From Cyanobacteria bacterium QS_8_64_29 (lineage in GTDB: Bacteria > Cyanobacteriota > Cyanobacteriia > Cyanobacteriales > Rubidibacteraceae): 64,000 nt of DNA. The notes under the pieces were generated by a model. That model did not search any database, was not told where the DNA came from, and saw only the letters and a program-made list of their open reading frames with translations. A program made the position numbers and the translations under genes. The stretch lies in contig PXQH01000042.1 in assembly GCA_003022125.1 (NCBI GenBank), forward strand, positions 36,753 to 100,752, in the 5' to 3' direction. This document shows, in pieces, positions 38,978-49,942 of the stretch (positions are counted from its first letter, which is position 1; every line of letters begins with the position of its first letter).

Positions 38978-39661
38978 GTGGGACAAAAAATCCACCCCAA
39001 CGGCTTTCGCCTCGGCTACACCAAAGATCACCTCTCGCGCTGGTACGCCGATGCCCGGCGCTATCCCGAGCTGGTACGCGAGGATAACGCCATTCGCGAA
39101 TACATCAACAACCAGCTCAGCAACGCTGGCATCTCGGCAACGCGGATCGAGCGCAAGGCCGAGCAGATCGATCTCGAGATCCGCACGGCCCGGCCCGGGG
39201 TGGTCGTCGGCCGCGGCGGCAGCGGCATCGAGAACTTGCGCGTTGGCCTGCAGGGGCTGCTGGGCAGCGATCGCCAGATCCGCATCAACGTCGTTGAGGT
39301 GCCGCGCGTGGATGCCGATGCCGTGCTGGTCGCCGAGTACGTGGCGCAGCAGCTGGAGCGGCGCGTATCGTTTCGGCGGGTGATCCGCCAAGCCATCCAG
39401 CGCGCTCAGCGCGCCGAGGTGCAAGGCATCAAGCTGCAGATTGCCGGCCGCCTCAATGGCTCCGAGATCGCGCGTACCGAGTGGAGCCGCGAGGGGCGCG
39501 TGCCGCTGCATACCCTGCGGGCCGATGTCGACTACGCCTACCGCGCCGCCCGAACCGCCTACGGGATCATCGGCGTCAAGGTCTGGCTGTTCAAAGGCGA
39601 GATTCTGCCCGATACCGAACCCCAAGCCCCCGAAGAAGCTGGGGCCCTCCCGCGCCGCTAG
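38978..39661 (+). CDS. rpsC: 30S ribosomal protein S3
   Basis: 227 residues from a GTG start ([13 protein letters not shown]). The KH domain GXXG-type segment [13 protein letters not shown] is near residue 75. S3 forms part of the mRNA entry site. Slightly shorter than some cyanobacterial S3 proteins, with an acidic C-terminal tail. Confidence 0.97.
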   Translation: MGQKIHPNGFRLGYTKDHLSRWYADARRYPELVREDNAIREYINNQLSNAGISATRIERKAEQIDLEIRTARPGVVVGRGGSGIENLRVGLQGLLGSDRQIRINVVEVPRVDADAVLVAEYVAQQLERRVSFRRVIRQAIQRAQRAEVQGIKLQIAGRLNGSEIARTEWSREGRVPLHTLRADVDYAYRAARTAYGIIGVKVWLFKGEILPDTEPQAPEEAGALPRR

Positions 39662-39683
39662 TTACCTCGTTCAGCGAACTACC

Positions 39684-40103
39684 ATGCTCAGTCCCCGACG
39701 CGTTCGATACCGCAAAAAGCAGCGCGGCCGCCTCAAGGGCATGGCCCAGCGCGGCAACCGCGTCAACTTTGGCGACTACGGGCTCCAGGCCACCGAGCCG
39801 GCCTGGATTACGGCCCGCCAGCTCGAGGCGGCCCGCCGCGCGATGAACCGCTACTTCCGGCGCGGTGGCAAGATCTGGATCCGGGTATTTCCGGACAAGC
39901 CCGTCACCATGCGGCCGGCCGAGACGCGCATGGGGGCTGGCAAGGGCAACCCCGAGTACTGGGTGGCGGTGGTCAAACCCGGCCGCATCCTGTTCGAAAT
40001 TGCCGGCATCCAGCACGATACGGCCCAAGAGGCCATGCGCTTGGCAGCCCAGAAGCTGCCCATCAAAACCAAAGCCATCTCGCGCGAGCAGGAGCAGATC
40101 TAG
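39684..40103 (+). CDS. rplP: 50S ribosomal protein L16
   Basis: 139 residues starting [15 protein letters not shown], with [18 protein letters not shown] and [14 protein letters not shown] segments of L16. It helps organise the A site. The ATG at 39684 is set by homology. Confidence 0.97.
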   Translation: MLSPRRVRYRKKQRGRLKGMAQRGNRVNFGDYGLQATEPAWITARQLEAARRAMNRYFRRGGKIWIRVFPDKPVTMRPAETRMGAGKGNPEYWVAVVKPGRILFEIAGIQHDTAQEAMRLAAQKLPIKTKAISREQEQI

Positions 40104-40105
40104 CC

Positions 40106-40330
40106 ATGGCACTCCCCCGAGTTGAAGACGCCCGACAAATGGACGATGGCGAGCTAGCCGAAGCGATTGTGGCCGCCAAGCAGAAGCTGTTCGACCTGCG
40201 CCTGCAGCAGGCCACGCAAAACCTGGAAAAAACGCACGAGTTCAAGCACACCAAGCACTGGCTGGCCCAGCTGATGACTGTCGAGCGCGAACGTCAGCTG
40301 GCTGCCGGCAGTGCTGCAAGCCGCCGCTAG
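40106..40330 (+). CDS. rpmC: 50S ribosomal protein L29
   Basis: 74 residues, a two-helix protein with AKQKLFDLRLQQATQNLEKT in the middle. It starts 2 nt after the L16 stop. Located at the tunnel exit beside L23. Confidence 0.94.
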   Translation: MALPRVEDARQMDDGELAEAIVAAKQKLFDLRLQQATQNLEKTHEFKHTKHWLAQLMTVERERQLAAGSAASRR

Positions 40331-40352
40331 TCGAGGTTAAGCACGACGCACT

Positions 40353-40604
40353 ATGGCAGCCAAACAACGGGTCGGACGGGTGGTCAGCAACAAAATGGAC
40401 AAAACGGTGGTGGTCGTCACCGAGAATCGGGCGCCCAGCCGCAAGTACGGCAAAACCATGGCCTTGACCAAGCGCTTCAAAGCGCACGACGAAAGCAACC
40501 AGTGCCAGGAAGGCGATCACGTGCGCATCCGCGAGACGCGACCGCTCAGCCGGACCAAGCGCTGGGTTGTCGAGTCCGTGCTGGCTAGCAGCTCCTCCGC
40601 TTAG
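40353..40604 (+). CDS. rpsQ: 30S ribosomal protein S17
   Basis: 83 residues with the OB-fold core [11 protein letters not shown] and [22 protein letters not shown], the S17 signature. A primary 16S rRNA binder. Confidence 0.96.
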   Translation: MAAKQRVGRVVSNKMDKTVVVVTENRAPSRKYGKTMALTKRFKAHDESNQCQEGDHVRIRETRPLSRTKRWVVESVLASSSSA

Positions 40605-40628
40605 CACCCCCACAGAATCGAGCGAACC

Positions 40629-40997
40629 GTGATCCAGCAAGAATCCCAACTCAAAGTGGCCGATAACAGCGGCGCCCGCCGGTTGCAGTGCCTGCGCGTT
40701 TTGGCTGGCGGCAACTGTCCCTACGCTGGCATCGGGGACGAGGTCATCGCCGTGGTCAAGGAGGCGCTGCCCAACGCCACCATCCGCAAATCCGACATCG
40801 TGCGGGCCGTAATCGTGCGCACCCAGAACAACCTCAGGCGCCCCAGCGGCATGAGCATCCGCTTCGATGACAATGCCGCCGTTTTGGTCAACACCGATGG
40901 CAGCCCCCGCGGCACTCGCGTCTTTGGCCCCATCGCCCGCGAGCTGCGCGAGCGCAGCTTTACCCGCATCGTTTCGCTGGCACCGGAGGTGATCTGA
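40629..40997 (+). CDS. rplN: 50S ribosomal protein L14
   Basis: 122 residues from a GTG start ([18 protein letters not shown]). Conserved length and sequence; it forms an intersubunit bridge and binds the silencing factor RsfS. Its TGA overlaps the rplX ATG (TGATG). Confidence 0.97.
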   Translation: MIQQESQLKVADNSGARRLQCLRVLAGGNCPYAGIGDEVIAVVKEALPNATIRKSDIVRAVIVRTQNNLRRPSGMSIRFDDNAAVLVNTDGSPRGTRVFGPIARELRERSFTRIVSLAPEVI

Positions 40998-41332
40998 TGG
41001 CAGCTCGCAAAGCGCACAAACTGCACGTCAAGCAAGGCGACAGCGTCCAGGTAATTGCCGGCCAGGACAAGGGCAAGGTGGGCCAAGTTCAGCGCGCCCT
41101 GCCCCAAGAGCGCAAAGTGGTCGTTGAGGGCGTCAACGTTAAAACCAAGCACCGCAAGCCCCAGCAGCAGGGCGAGAGCGGGCAGATCCAAACCTTTGAG
41201 GCCCCCATCGATAGCTCCAACGTCATGCTCTACTCCAACCAGTACGCCTGCGCCAGCCGCATTGCCCACACCTACGCCGAGGACGGCCGCAAGGTGCGCA
41301 TGCTCAAAAAGACAGGAGAGATCCTCGACTAG
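40997..41332 (+). CDS. rplX: 50S ribosomal protein L24
   Basis: 111 residues with a KOW motif ([18 protein letters not shown]). An early-assembly protein near the tunnel exit. The start overlaps the L14 stop codon. Confidence 0.96.
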   Translation: MAARKAHKLHVKQGDSVQVIAGQDKGKVGQVQRALPQERKVVVEGVNVKTKHRKPQQQGESGQIQTFEAPIDSSNVMLYSNQYACASRIAHTYAEDGRKVRMLKKTGEILD

Positions 41333-41346
41333 CCGCGGCCATTGCC

Positions 41347-41892
41347 ATGACCCAACGATTGAAAGCGCAATACCAGCAAACCATCATCCCCAAGCTGCGG
41401 GACGAGTTTGGCTATCGCAACCTCCATCAGGTGCCGAAAGTGCAAAAGGTGACCGTCAACCGCGGTCTGGGCGAGGCAGCGCGCAATGCCAAAGCGCTTG
41501 AGGCCTCCATGAACGAGCTCGCCACCATTACCGGTCAAAAGCCGGTGGTGACGCGCGCCCGCAAGGCCATTGCCGGGTTCAAAATCCGCGAGGGCATGTC
41601 CATTGGATTGATGGTGACGCTGCGGCGGGAGCGCATGTACGCCTTTCTCGACCGGCTGATGAACCTGGCACTGCCGCGGATCCGAGACTTTCGCGGCGTC
41701 AGCCCCAAAAGCTTTGACGGCCGAGGCAACTACACCCTAGGCATCCGCGAGCAAATCATTTTCCCCGAGATCGAGTACGACAGTATCGATCGCATCCGCG
41801 GCATGGACGTTGCCATCGTGACCACCGCTTCCAGCGATGAAGAAGGGCGCGCGCTGCTGCGCGAGCTGGGCATGCCCTTTCGCACGAGCTAA
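41347..41892 (+). CDS. rplE: 50S ribosomal protein L5
   Basis: 181 residues; conserved [21 protein letters not shown] near 62 and [17 protein letters not shown] near the C-terminus. It binds 5S rRNA. The gene for S14, which follows L5 in many bacteria, is absent here, as in cyanobacteria and plastids. Confidence 0.97.
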   Translation: MTQRLKAQYQQTIIPKLRDEFGYRNLHQVPKVQKVTVNRGLGEAARNAKALEASMNELATITGQKPVVTRARKAIAGFKIREGMSIGLMVTLRRERMYAFLDRLMNLALPRIRDFRGVSPKSFDGRGNYTLGIREQIIFPEIEYDSIDRIRGMDVAIVTTASSDEEGRALLRELGMPFRTS

Positions 41893-41928
41893 CCAGGCAA
41901 GGTCGCAGGAAATCGAGCGAGATCGCCT

Positions 41929-42330
41929 ATGGCACCGACAGACACGATCGCGGACATGCTGACCCGCATTCGCAATGCCTGCATGGTCCGGCACGAGAGC
42001 ACCGTCGTTCCCGCCACCAAAATGAACCGCCGCATCGCCGATGTGCTCAAGGCGGAAGGGTTCATTAGCGACTGCGAAGAGATTGGCGAGGGGGTGCGGC
42101 GCGAGATCGCCATCGCGCTCAAATACAAAGGGCGCAACCGCCAGCCCGCGATCGCCAACCTCCAGCGCGTCAGCCGCCCCGGGTTGCGGGTGTACTACAA
42201 CCGCAAGGAGCTGCCCCGGGTACTGGGCGGCATCGGCATTGCCATCATCTCCACCTCCAGCGGGGTGATGACAGCACGCGAAGCCCGCAACCGCGGCATT
42301 GGCGGCGAAGTTCTCTGTTACGTTTGGTAG
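41929..42330 (+). CDS. rpsH: 30S ribosomal protein S8
   Basis: 133 residues starting [17 protein letters not shown] and ending with the S8 signature region ([15 protein letters not shown]). S8 is a primary binder and, in E. coli, the spc operon repressor. Confidence 0.97.
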   Translation: MAPTDTIADMLTRIRNACMVRHESTVVPATKMNRRIADVLKAEGFISDCEEIGEGVRREIAIALKYKGRNRQPAIANLQRVSRPGLRVYYNRKELPRVLGGIGIAIISTSSGVMTAREARNRGIGGEVLCYVW

Positions 42331-42356
42331 TCCCGTAAGCGCAAGGAGCTCGCGCG

Positions 42357-42893
42357 ATGTCACGCATTGGCAAGCGTCCCATCCCCCTTCCGGAGGGCGT
42401 CAGCGTCGAAATTGAGGGGCGGCAGGTGACCGTCAAAGGCCCCAAGGGCGAGCGGACGCGCCAGCTCCCGGCCAAAGCGAGCTTGGAGCAGGCCGATGGC
42501 ACGCTCCACGTCCGGCGGCAGGACGACTCGCGGACGGCGCGCGAGCGCCACGGCCTAACGCGCACGCTGGTGGCCAACATGGTGCATGGCGTCTCGCAGG
42601 GCTTTACCCAGCGCCTGCAGTTGCAGGGCGTGGGCTATCGCGCCCAAGTCCAGGGGCGGACGCTCGTGCTCAACGTGGGCTTTAGCCAACCGGTCCAGAT
42701 CGAGCCCCCTGAGGGGATTGATTTGGCTGTCGAGGGCAACGCCACCATCGCCGTTAGCGGCATCGATAAAGAAACCGTCGGCAACCTAGCGGCCAAGATC
42801 CGCGACGTTCGCCCCCCAGAGCCCTACAAGGGCAAAGGCATTCGCTACCAGGACGAGCGCATCCGACGCAAAGCCGGCAAAGCAGGAAAATAA
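42357..42893 (+). CDS. rplF: 50S ribosomal protein L6
   Basis: 178 residues, [15 protein letters not shown] at the N-terminus and the signature [11 protein letters not shown] near residue 155. Located near the factor-binding site. Confidence 0.97.
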   Translation: MSRIGKRPIPLPEGVSVEIEGRQVTVKGPKGERTRQLPAKASLEQADGTLHVRRQDDSRTARERHGLTRTLVANMVHGVSQGFTQRLQLQGVGYRAQVQGRTLVLNVGFSQPVQIEPPEGIDLAVEGNATIAVSGIDKETVGNLAAKIRDVRPPEPYKGKGIRYQDERIRRKAGKAGK

Positions 42894-42899
42894 ACCGCC

Positions 42900-43277
42900 A
42901 TGAGCCTCACGCGCCGAAACGCCACTCGCAGGCAGCTGCTGGCCCGCCGCCACCAGCGGGTTCGCCAGCGCATCAGCGGCACGGCCCAGCGACCGCGCCT
43001 GTCCGTCTTTCGCTCCGGGCAGCACATTTACGCCCAAGCGATCGACGACACGCGCCACCACACCCTGGCAGCCGCCTCCACCCTGGACCGGCAGCTGCGC
43101 GAGCAGTATCCGGCCAAAGCCACCTGCGAAACCGCGGCCGTGGTGGGCCAGCTCCTTGCCGAGCGGGCCCGCCAGCAAGGAATCCAGCAGGTGGTGTTCG
43201 ATCGCGGCGGCCATCGCTACCACGGCCGGGTCAAGGCCTTGGCGGATGCGGCGCGCGAGGGCGGGCTGCAGTTCTAG
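42900..43277 (+). CDS. rplR: 50S ribosomal protein L18
   Basis: 125 residues. Arg-rich N-terminus followed by [18 protein letters not shown] and [24 protein letters not shown], the 5S rRNA-binding L18 fold. Starts 6 nt after rplF. Confidence 0.96.
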   Translation: MSLTRRNATRRQLLARRHQRVRQRISGTAQRPRLSVFRSGQHIYAQAIDDTRHHTLAAASTLDRQLREQYPAKATCETAAVVGQLLAERARQQGIQQVVFDRGGHRYHGRVKALADAAREGGLQF

Positions 43278-43303
43278 TCCCCAATCCGAGCGAGGAACGC
43301 CGT

Positions 43304-43825
43304 ATGGCAAAGCGCAACAGCCGAACCAAGGAAAAAGAGACGGACTTTCAGGAGCGCGTCGTCCAGATCCGCCGCGTGAGCAAGGTCGTCCAGGGCGGCA
43401 AAAAGCTCAGCTTTCGGGCGATCGTGGTCGTGGGAGACGGCAAAGGCCAGGTGGGCGTGGGCGTTGGCAAGGCCAGCGACGTCATCGGCGCCGTCCGCAA
43501 AGGGATCGCCGAAGGCAAAAAGCAAGCCATCGAGGTACCGCTGACCCAAAGTAACTCCATTCCCCACCGCGGCTACGGCACCGCCGGGGGCGCCCAGGTC
43601 ATGATGCGGCCCGCTGCGCCCGGAACCGGCGTCATTGCCGGTGGTGCCGTCCGGGCCGTGTTGGAGCTCTCAGGGGTGCAGAACATCCTGGCCAAGCAGC
43701 TGGGCTCCAACAACCCGCTCAACAACGCCCGGGCTGCCATCAACGGCCTGTCCGAGCTGCGCACCCCCAGCGAGGCCGCCCGCCAGCGCGATGTCTCGGT
43801 GGAGCACCTGTACTGGAAGGGCTAG
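43304..43825 (+). CDS. rpsE: 30S ribosomal protein S5
   Basis: 173 residues. The double-stranded RNA-binding-like N-domain ([15 protein letters not shown]) and the conserved [17 protein letters not shown] are present. L30, which often follows S5, is missing, as in other cyanobacteria. Confidence 0.97.
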   Translation: MAKRNSRTKEKETDFQERVVQIRRVSKVVQGGKKLSFRAIVVVGDGKGQVGVGVGKASDVIGAVRKGIAEGKKQAIEVPLTQSNSIPHRGYGTAGGAQVMMRPAAPGTGVIAGGAVRAVLELSGVQNILAKQLGSNNPLNNARAAINGLSELRTPSEAARQRDVSVEHLYWKG

Positions 43826-43836
43826 GCCACCCCGTT

Positions 43837-43866
43837 GCTATCCCGCATTGTCGCTATCCCGCATTG
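43837..43866 (+). repeat. 16-bp-period tandem duplication between rpsE and rplO
   Basis: The 14-mer GCTATCCCGCATTG occurs at 43837-43850 and again at 43853-43866, a period of 16 bp in the 52-nt spacer. The second copy ends right before the GAGGAGG ribosome binding site of rplO, so the duplication lengthens the leader of rplO within the polycistronic mRNA. Confidence 0.85.
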
Positions 43867-43877
43867 AGGAGGATCCC

Positions 43878-44324
43878 GTGAGACTGCACGACCTCAACCC
43901 CCAACAAGGCGCCCGCAAGCGCGCCCAACGCCTCGGCCGCGGCGATTCCAGCAACCGCGGCGCTACCTGCGGTCGGGGCATGCGGGGGCAAAAAGCCCGC
44001 GCCGGCTCGGGGCCCATTGCCGGGTTCGAGGGCGGCCAAATGCCGCTCTACCGGCGCGTGCCCAAGCTCAAGCACTTTACGGTCATTGCGCCCACGCGCT
44101 ATACCACGGTCAATGTGGGGGCGCTGAGCGCGCTCGAAGCCAATGCGGAAGTAACCCGCGATCGCTTAGTCCAGGCAGGCATCGTCACCGACAAGCGCGG
44201 GCCGCTCAAGATCTTGGGCGGTGGCGAGCTCAACGTAGCGCTGCAGGTCAAAGCAGCGGCCTTTTCCGCCAGCGCACGCCGCAAGATCGAGGCGGCTGGC
44301 GGCCGCTGCGAAACTGTTGCCTAA
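43878..44324 (+). CDS. rplO: 50S ribosomal protein L15
   Basis: 148 residues from a GTG at 43878 behind a strong GAGGAGG. Gly/Arg-rich N-terminus ([21 protein letters not shown]) and the [19 protein letters not shown] signature near the C-terminus. A late-assembly LSU protein. Confidence 0.96.
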   Translation: MRLHDLNPQQGARKRAQRLGRGDSSNRGATCGRGMRGQKARAGSGPIAGFEGGQMPLYRRVPKLKHFTVIAPTRYTTVNVGALSALEANAEVTRDRLVQAGIVTDKRGPLKILGGGELNVALQVKAAAFSASARRKIEAAGGRCETVA

Positions 44325-44368
44325 CCAGCGCAACTCATCCGTTTTGCCGCACGCGAGGTAGCTGGCCG

Positions 44369-45742
44369 ATGGTGGCCAATCAAAGCCGGACCCCCTCCGC
44401 TCAGGAAACGTTCATGCAGATGGCGCGAGCTGCGGGCTTGCGCAACAAGCTACTGGTAACCGTCGGGCTGATCGTGCTCGTGCGCTTTGGCAAGGTGGCG
44501 GTGCCGGTGCCCGGCATTGATCGCGAAAGCTTTGCGAACGCGCTCGAGGGCAACGCCGTCACCGGCTTTTTTAATTTCATCTCGGGGGGCGGCTTCTCGG
44601 CGCTGGGCGTACTAGCGCTAGGCATCATCCCCTTTATCAATGCCTCCATCATCATGCAGCTGCTAACCGCAGCCATCCCCTACCTGGAGAACCTGCAAAA
44701 AAACGAAGGGGAGGCTGGCCGCCGCAAGATCTCGCAGATCACGCGCTACGTTGCCCTGGGCTCGGCCGCCATCAACAGCTTGGGGCTGGCGTTTTTTGCC
44801 CGCCCCCATGCTTACCAGGGCGGCCCTATCTTCATTGCCGAGACCGTGCTGGCGCTCACCGCCGGCTCCATGTTCGTGATTTGGCTCTCGGAGCTCATCA
44901 GCGAGCGCGGTTTGGGCAATGGGGCATCGCTGCTGATTTTTGCCAACATTGCCGCCGTGTTGCCCCAAACCCTGGGCAACACCATCGAGTTCGCCCAGAC
45001 AGGCGGCCGTCAGGCGGTGGCCCAGGTGGTGATGCTGTTGCTGGTGTTTTTGGCCACCATCGTGGGCATTGTCTTCGTGCAAGAGGGCAACCGCCGCATC
45101 CCCATCGTTTCGGCCCGGCGCCAGGTGGGCAAGCGCCTCTACCGCGAGCGCACCAGCTACCTGCCGCTGCGGCTCAACCAAGGTGGGGTGCTGCCCATCA
45201 TCTTTGCCACCATCCTGCTGACGCTGCCAGCCCAACTCGCCCGACTAACCAGCGGCCAGCTGGGCGCGGGCGCGCAGGCCGCCCCCGAGGCCCAGGGCAG
45301 TGGCTGGGCGGCCCAGCTCAACCAAGTTCTGGTAACCGCCTCAACCTATTTGAGCCCCACCGGGCCGGCACCGTGGCTCTACTTTACGGTCTATCTGCTG
45401 TTGATCCTGTTCTTTAGCTACTTCTACGCCTCGCTCATTGTCAATCCGGACGACATGTCTAAAAACCTCAAAAAAATGGGGGCCAGCATTCCCGGCATCC
45501 GGCCCGGGCAGGCAACCAGCGAGTACCTGCAGCGGGTGATCAACCGCCTAACGTTTTTAGGGGCGCTATTTCTGGGTGCTGTCGCCATCATCCCTACGGT
45601 CATCGAGAACCTGACCGGGGTGACGACCTTTCGCGGCTTTGGGGCCACCTCGCTGCTGATTCTGGTCGGGGTGGCCATCGAGACAGCCAAGCGCATCCAG
45701 AGCAATGTCGTCTCCCAGCGCTACGAGGGCATGGTCAAATAG
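44369..45742 (+). CDS. secY: preprotein translocase subunit SecY
   Basis: 457 residues with ten hydrophobic spans. N-terminal [18 protein letters not shown], the plug-region motif [18 protein letters not shown], and the cytoplasmic loop with [10 protein letters not shown]. It forms the Sec channel of the plasma and thylakoid membranes. The partner secG is at 54.0 kb. Slightly longer than typical because of an Ala/Gly-rich periplasmic loop near residue 310. Confidence 0.97.
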   Translation: MVANQSRTPSAQETFMQMARAAGLRNKLLVTVGLIVLVRFGKVAVPVPGIDRESFANALEGNAVTGFFNFISGGGFSALGVLALGIIPFINASIIMQLLTAAIPYLENLQKNEGEAGRRKISQITRYVALGSAAINSLGLAFFARPHAYQGGPIFIAETVLALTAGSMFVIWLSELISERGLGNGASLLIFANIAAVLPQTLGNTIEFAQTGGRQAVAQVVMLLLVFLATIVGIVFVQEGNRRIPIVSARRQVGKRLYRERTSYLPLRLNQGGVLPIIFATILLTLPAQLARLTSGQLGAGAQAAPEAQGSGWAAQLNQVLVTASTYLSPTGPAPWLYFTVYLLLILFFSYFYASLIVNPDDMSKNLKKMGASIPGIRPGQATSEYLQRVINRLTFLGALFLGAVAIIPTVIENLTGVTTFRGFGATSLLILVGVAIETAKRIQSNVVSQRYEGMVK

Positions 45743-45782
45743 CGCCGGCGCCCCCATTACCGAACCATTAGGAAACGCAAGC

Positions 45783-46340
45783 ATGAGCGCGCGATTGATT
45801 TTTTTGGGCCCACCAGGGGCCGGCAAGGGCACGCAGGCCCAGTTGCTCGCCCAGCAGCTGGGCGTCCCGCACATCGCCACCGGCGATATCCTGCGCGAGG
45901 CGATCACGGCCGGGAGCGAGCTGGGGCAAAAGGCGCAGGCCTACGTCGAGCGGGGCGAGTTGGTCCCCGACACCCTGCTCGCCGACCTCATTCGGGAGCG
46001 GCTCAACCAGCCGGATGCCCAGCAGGGCTGGATTCTGGATGGTTTCCCCCGCAACGTCAACCAGGCCCAATTCCTGGAGCAGTTGCTGGGCGAGCTCGGC
46101 CAGCAATATGACCGCGTGCTCAACTTGGATGTCCCGGACGAGGTGCTAGTCGAACGCCTGCTCGCGCGCGGGCGCAAGGACGATACGGAAGCCACCATCC
46201 AGCGGCGCCTGGATGTCTATCGCGAGCAGACCGCTGCGCTCATCGACTACTATCGCCAGCGCGATAGCTTCTGCACCATCGACGGCAACCGCGATTGCGA
46301 GCGCGTTACCGAAGCGCTCAAGCAGGCCGTTCGCGGCTAG
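45783..46340 (+). CDS. adk: adenylate kinase (short-lid)
   Basis: 185 residues. P-loop GPPGAGKGT at 9-17, [14 protein letters not shown] and the short lid [15 protein letters not shown], lacking the zinc-type lid insert. It equilibrates ATP+AMP with ADP. Common location between secY and infA. The ATG at 45783 is supported by AGGAAACG upstream. Confidence 0.96.
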   Translation: MSARLIFLGPPGAGKGTQAQLLAQQLGVPHIATGDILREAITAGSELGQKAQAYVERGELVPDTLLADLIRERLNQPDAQQGWILDGFPRNVNQAQFLEQLLGELGQQYDRVLNLDVPDEVLVERLLARGRKDDTEATIQRRLDVYREQTAALIDYYRQRDSFCTIDGNRDCERVTEALKQAVRG

Positions 46341-46393
46341 CCCTTGCTACAATCGGGCGGCTGTCGCTGTTCCCCGCACCCCCCAATTCGCCC

Positions 46394-46618
46394 ATGGCCA
46401 AACAGGACCTGATCGAGATGGAAGGGACGGTCACAGAGTCCCTGCCCAACGCGATGTTCCGCGTCGATCTGGAGAATGGCTTCAATATCTTGGCGCACAT
46501 CTCGGGCAAGATCCGCCGCAACTACATCAAGATCCTGCCCGGCGACCGGGTCAAGGTGGAGCTAACGCCCTACGATTTGAGCAAAGGGCGCATTACCTAC
46601 CGGCTGCGCAAAAAATAG
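46394..46618 (+). CDS. infA: translation initiation factor IF-1
   Basis: 74 residues of one S1-like OB fold ([20 protein letters not shown] ... LRKK). The ATG at 46394 is chosen because [11 protein letters not shown] is the family start. It binds the 30S A site during initiation. Confidence 0.97.
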   Translation: MAKQDLIEMEGTVTESLPNAMFRVDLENGFNILAHISGKIRRNYIKILPGDRVKVELTPYDLSKGRITYRLRKK

Positions 46619-46631
46619 GGCGGCCTTGGCA

Positions 46632-46660
46632 TTGCTGCAGCGGCGCTAGCGCAGTATAAT
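46632..46660 (+). promoter_or_regulatory. internal promoter before rpmJ-rpsM-rpsK-rpoA
   Basis: A perfect TATAAT at 46655-46660 with a 17-nt spacer to TTGCTG at 46632-46637 (3 of 6 to consensus), in the only long spacer of this part of the operon (46619-46687). It would allow extra transcription of the alpha-operon genes. Confidence 0.6.
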
Positions 46661-46687
46661 AGAGCGTCTACCGAATTTTTAAGCCCC

Positions 46688-46801
46688 ATGAAAGTCCGAC
46701 CGTCGGTCCGCAAAATTTGCGATCGCTGCCGCGTCATCCGGCGGCGCGGTCGCGTCATGGTGATTTGTTCCAACCCCAAACACAAGCAGCGGCAGGGCTA
46801 G
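46688..46801 (+). CDS. rpmJ: 50S ribosomal protein L36
   Basis: 37 residues, [20 protein letters not shown] at the start, with the zinc ligands Cys11, Cys14, Cys27 and His32 all present (C+ type). Too short for most gene finders. Stop TAG at 46799-46801. Confidence 0.96.
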   Translation: MKVRPSVRKICDRCRVIRRRGRVMVICSNPKHKQRQG

Positions 46802-46841
46802 CGCACGCAACCGGGCATCGATTTAGGAGGGACAAGCAAAC

Positions 46842-47216
46842 GTGGCACGCATTGCTGGTGTTGATCTTCCGCGCGAGAAGCCCATCGAGGCAGGGCTGAC
46901 CTACGTCTACGGCATTGGATTCACGCGCTCGTCGCAAATCCTAGCAGCCACCGGTATTGATCGCGCCACGCGCGTCAAGGATCTCAGCGACGACCAAGCC
47001 ATGACCCTGCGCTCGCACATCGAGCAGCACTATCGCGTCGAGGGCGATCTGCGGCGCTGGGAGAACATGAACATCAAGCGCTTGATGGACATTGGGACCT
47101 ACCGCGGCCGCCGCCACCGCCAGGGGCTGCCCGTGCGCGGCCAGCGCACGCGTACCAACTCCAAAACCCGCCGTGGCCGCCGCACCGGCACTCCCGGCAG
47201 CAAGAAAAAGAAATAA
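46842..47216 (+). CDS. rpsM: 30S ribosomal protein S13
   Basis: 124 residues from a GTG start behind [29 protein letters not shown] is the family N-terminus, and RGLPVRGQ-type sequence with a basic tail closes the protein. S13 contacts the P-site tRNA and the LSU. Confidence 0.97.
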   Translation: MARIAGVDLPREKPIEAGLTYVYGIGFTRSSQILAATGIDRATRVKDLSDDQAMTLRSHIEQHYRVEGDLRRWENMNIKRLMDIGTYRGRRHRQGLPVRGQRTRTNSKTRRGRRTGTPGSKKKK

Positions 47217-47270
47217 AGCACGCGCTCGCGACGGCGCAACCCAGCCGACATCCCGACTGCAAGCAGGTTT

Positions 47271-47657
47271 ATGGCACGACAGACGCGCAGGAGCAGCGCC
47301 AAAAAACGCAATGTCCCCAACGGCGTGGCCCACATCCGCTCGAATTTCAACAACACCCTAGTGACCATCTCCGATACCAAAGGCGATGTCATCTCCTGGG
47401 GGTCAGCCGGCTCGAGCGGTTTTAAAGGGGCCAAAAAGGGAACGCCCTACGCCGCCCAGCGGGCTGCCGATGGGGCCGCCCGTCGGGCGATGGATCAAGG
47501 CATGCGCCAAATCGAGGTTATGGTCAGCGGCCCAGGGGGCGGCCGCGAGACCGCCATCCGGGCGCTGCAGGGCGCTGGCCTAGAGATCACCCTGATCCGC
47601 GATGTGACCCCCATTCCCCACAACGGTTGCCGCCCGCCCAAACGCCGCCGCGTCTGA
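47271..47657 (+). CDS. rpsK: 30S ribosomal protein S11
   Basis: 128 residues; ends with [21 protein letters not shown], the conserved S11 C-terminus on the platform of the 30S subunit. Located between rpsM and rpoA as usual (S4 is not in the cluster). Confidence 0.97.
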   Translation: MARQTRRSSAKKRNVPNGVAHIRSNFNNTLVTISDTKGDVISWGSAGSSGFKGAKKGTPYAAQRAADGAARRAMDQGMRQIEVMVSGPGGGRETAIRALQGAGLEITLIRDVTPIPHNGCRPPKRRRV

Positions 47658-47707
47658 GCCAGAGCCCTGTGGGGAGAGCCAGCAACAGCGAATGAGGGAG
47701 GTCACCT

Positions 47708-48667
47708 GTGGCGCAGTTTCAGATCGAGTGCATCGAGTCCAAAACCAACGCCGATCGCAGCCAGTACAGCCAGTTCGTGCTCGAGCCGCTCGAGCGGGGA
47801 CAGGGCATTACGGTGGGCAACGCGCTGCGGCGGGTCCTGCTCGCCAACCTGTCAGGGGCAGCGGTAACGGCGGTCCGCATCGCCGGGGTCAACCACGAAT
47901 TCGCCACCCTCGAGGGCGTTCGCGAGGACGTGCTCGAGATCCTGCTCAACATGAAAGAAATCGCGGTTCGGGCGCACTCGGAGGGTCCCCACCTGGGGCG
48001 CATGGTCGCGCACGGTCCCGGAACCGCGACGGCAGCGCAGTTCGAGCTTCCCTCCGAGGTTGAGGTTGTCAACCCTGATCGGCCCGTGGCGACCCTCAGC
48101 GAGGGGGCCAAGTTGGAGATGGAGTTTCAAATCGAGCGCGGGAGCGGCTACCGCACCGTCGAGCGCACCCAGGATGAAGGCAGCGCCCTCGATTTTCTGC
48201 AGATCGATGCGGCTTTTATGCCCATCCGCAAGGCCAACTACAGCGTTGAAGACACCCGCGCTCGGGATCCCAATACCGACGGCTCAGTAACCAAGGATCG
48301 CCTGCTGCTCGATATCACCACCGACGGCAGCATCTCGCCGGAAGAAGCCCTCTCGCAAGCAGCTGGCATTGCGGTGGGCTTGTTCGAGCCGCTGCGGGAC
48401 CTGAGGCTCGAGTCGCTGCAGCAGGAGGCTTCGGGTAGCGCCGACTCCACCGGCCAGATCCCCATCGAGGAGCTGCAGCTATCGGTGCGCGCCTACAACT
48501 GCCTCAAGCGCGCCCAAATCAACTCGGTCGCCGACTTGCTCGACTACAGCCACGAGGACTTGCTCGAGATCAAAAACTTCGGTCAAAAATCGGCCGAGGA
48601 AGTCCTAGAGGCCCTGCAGCAACGATTGGGCATTACCCTGCCGCAGGAGAAATCGGCCAGCCAATAG
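47708..48667 (+). CDS. rpoA: RNA polymerase subunit alpha
   Basis: 319 residues from a GTG start after GGGAGGTC. The N-terminal dimerisation domain spans about 1-230 and the C-terminal domain ([20 protein letters not shown] ... [19 protein letters not shown]) about 245-312. It assembles the polymerase core and contacts UP elements and activators such as NtcA. Confidence 0.97.
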   Translation: MAQFQIECIESKTNADRSQYSQFVLEPLERGQGITVGNALRRVLLANLSGAAVTAVRIAGVNHEFATLEGVREDVLEILLNMKEIAVRAHSEGPHLGRMVAHGPGTATAAQFELPSEVEVVNPDRPVATLSEGAKLEMEFQIERGSGYRTVERTQDEGSALDFLQIDAAFMPIRKANYSVEDTRARDPNTDGSVTKDRLLLDITTDGSISPEEALSQAAGIAVGLFEPLRDLRLESLQQEASGSADSTGQIPIEELQLSVRAYNCLKRAQINSVADLLDYSHEDLLEIKNFGQKSAEEVLEALQQRLGITLPQEKSASQ

Positions 48668-48698
48668 CGCTGGCCGTGCCGCAAGGAGCTACCCCACC

Positions 48699-49049
48699 AT
48701 GCGCCACAAACGCCGCGTTCCCCAACTGGGCCTGCCCGCCGATCAGCGCCGCGCGCTGCTGCGATCGCAAGCGACGCAGCTGCTGCGCCACGGCCAGATC
48801 AAAACGACCAAAGCGCGCGCGCGCGCGCTACGCCGAGAGGTCGAGCGCGTCATCTCGCTCGCCAAGGAAGGCTCGCTGGCTTCCCGGCGGCGCGCGCTGG
48901 GCTATCTCTACGACAAGCAGCTCGTCCACGCCCTATTCGAGCAGGTCAACGAGCGCTACGGCGATCGCCAAGGCGGCTATACGCGCATTGCGCGCACGGT
49001 CCGCCGCCGCGGCGATGGAGCCGAGATGGCCATCATCGAGCTGGTGTGA
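48699..49049 (+). CDS. rplQ: 50S ribosomal protein L17
   Basis: 116 residues starting [20 protein letters not shown], with a second-half [15 protein letters not shown] tail. Its TGA overlaps the truA GTG start (GTGTGA at 49046-49049). Confidence 0.96.
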   Translation: MRHKRRVPQLGLPADQRRALLRSQATQLLRHGQIKTTKARARALRREVERVISLAKEGSLASRRRALGYLYDKQLVHALFEQVNERYGDRQGGYTRIARTVRRRGDGAEMAIIELV

Positions 49050-49921
49050 GCGCCGCCGGCTCGAGCGGTACCAGCGCTCGGGTGGCCCTGCTGGTCCAGT
49101 ACTGGGGCACGCACTTCCACGGCTGGCAGCGGCAGCCGCAACAGCGGACGGTCCAAGCCGTGCTGGAGGAGACCATTGGCGCGGCCCTGGCCGCCCTGTT
49201 GCCCGAGCCCGAATGGCGCCAGCAGCGCGTGACAGTGGTTGGAGCTGGCCGGACGGATGCCGGCGTTCACGCTGCAGCGCAGGTTGCCCACTTCGACGTG
49301 CGAGGCCCCATTCCGGCTGCCAAGTGGGCGGCCATTCTCAACGCGCGCCTGCCCCAGGACCTGTTAGTGCGCGACTCGGCTGCCGTTCCGCCCCACTGGC
49401 ACGCGCGCTTCTCGGCCATCTGGCGCCGCTATCGCTACCTGCTCTACACGGCGGCCTTGCCCGATGTGTTCCTGCGACCCCTGAGCTGGCACTACTATGC
49501 CGCGCCGCTGCGGGCCGATCGCATGCAAGCAGCCTTGAGGCCGCTGGTCGGCCGGCGCTGCCTGCGGGCCTTCCATCGCGCCGGTTCGGCCCGCCCGCAC
49601 TCCTGGGTGGAGGTCCAGGCCGCCGAATGCCACCGCTACGGCGCCGTGGTGGCGCTGGAGTTGCAAGCTAGCGGGTTTCTCTACGGTATGGTACGATTGC
49701 TGGTTGGCATGCTGGTGGAGGTCGGGAGCGGCCAGCGCTCGCCCGAGAGCTTTACCGAGCTCTGGATTCACCGCCAGCGGGGGTACATCCGGTACGCTGC
49801 CCCAGCGCAGGGCCTGTGCCTGCTGCGCGTGGGCTATCCCGAGTGGCCTTTTTCCCCGCAAGCTTGGCTCGATGCCCAGCCTGCCCTGGGTTGGGCAACG
49901 GGATCGCCCAGCCTGCACTAG
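49046..49921 (+). CDS. truA: tRNA pseudouridine(38-40) synthase TruA
   Basis: 291 residues from a GTG overlapping the rplQ stop. The catalytic Asp71 lies in [11 protein letters not shown], and the N-terminal [15 protein letters not shown] is typical. It isomerises U38-40 in the anticodon arm. The truA-rplM-rpsI order is common in bacteria. Confidence 0.94.
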   Translation: MSAAGSSGTSARVALLVQYWGTHFHGWQRQPQQRTVQAVLEETIGAALAALLPEPEWRQQRVTVVGAGRTDAGVHAAAQVAHFDVRGPIPAAKWAAILNARLPQDLLVRDSAAVPPHWHARFSAIWRRYRYLLYTAALPDVFLRPLSWHYYAAPLRADRMQAALRPLVGRRCLRAFHRAGSARPHSWVEVQAAECHRYGAVVALELQASGFLYGMVRLLVGMLVEVGSGQRSPESFTELWIHRQRGYIRYAAPAQGLCLLRVGYPEWPFSPQAWLDAQPALGWATGSPSLH

Positions 49922-49942
49922 CCTCAATTGCAAGCAGAGACG

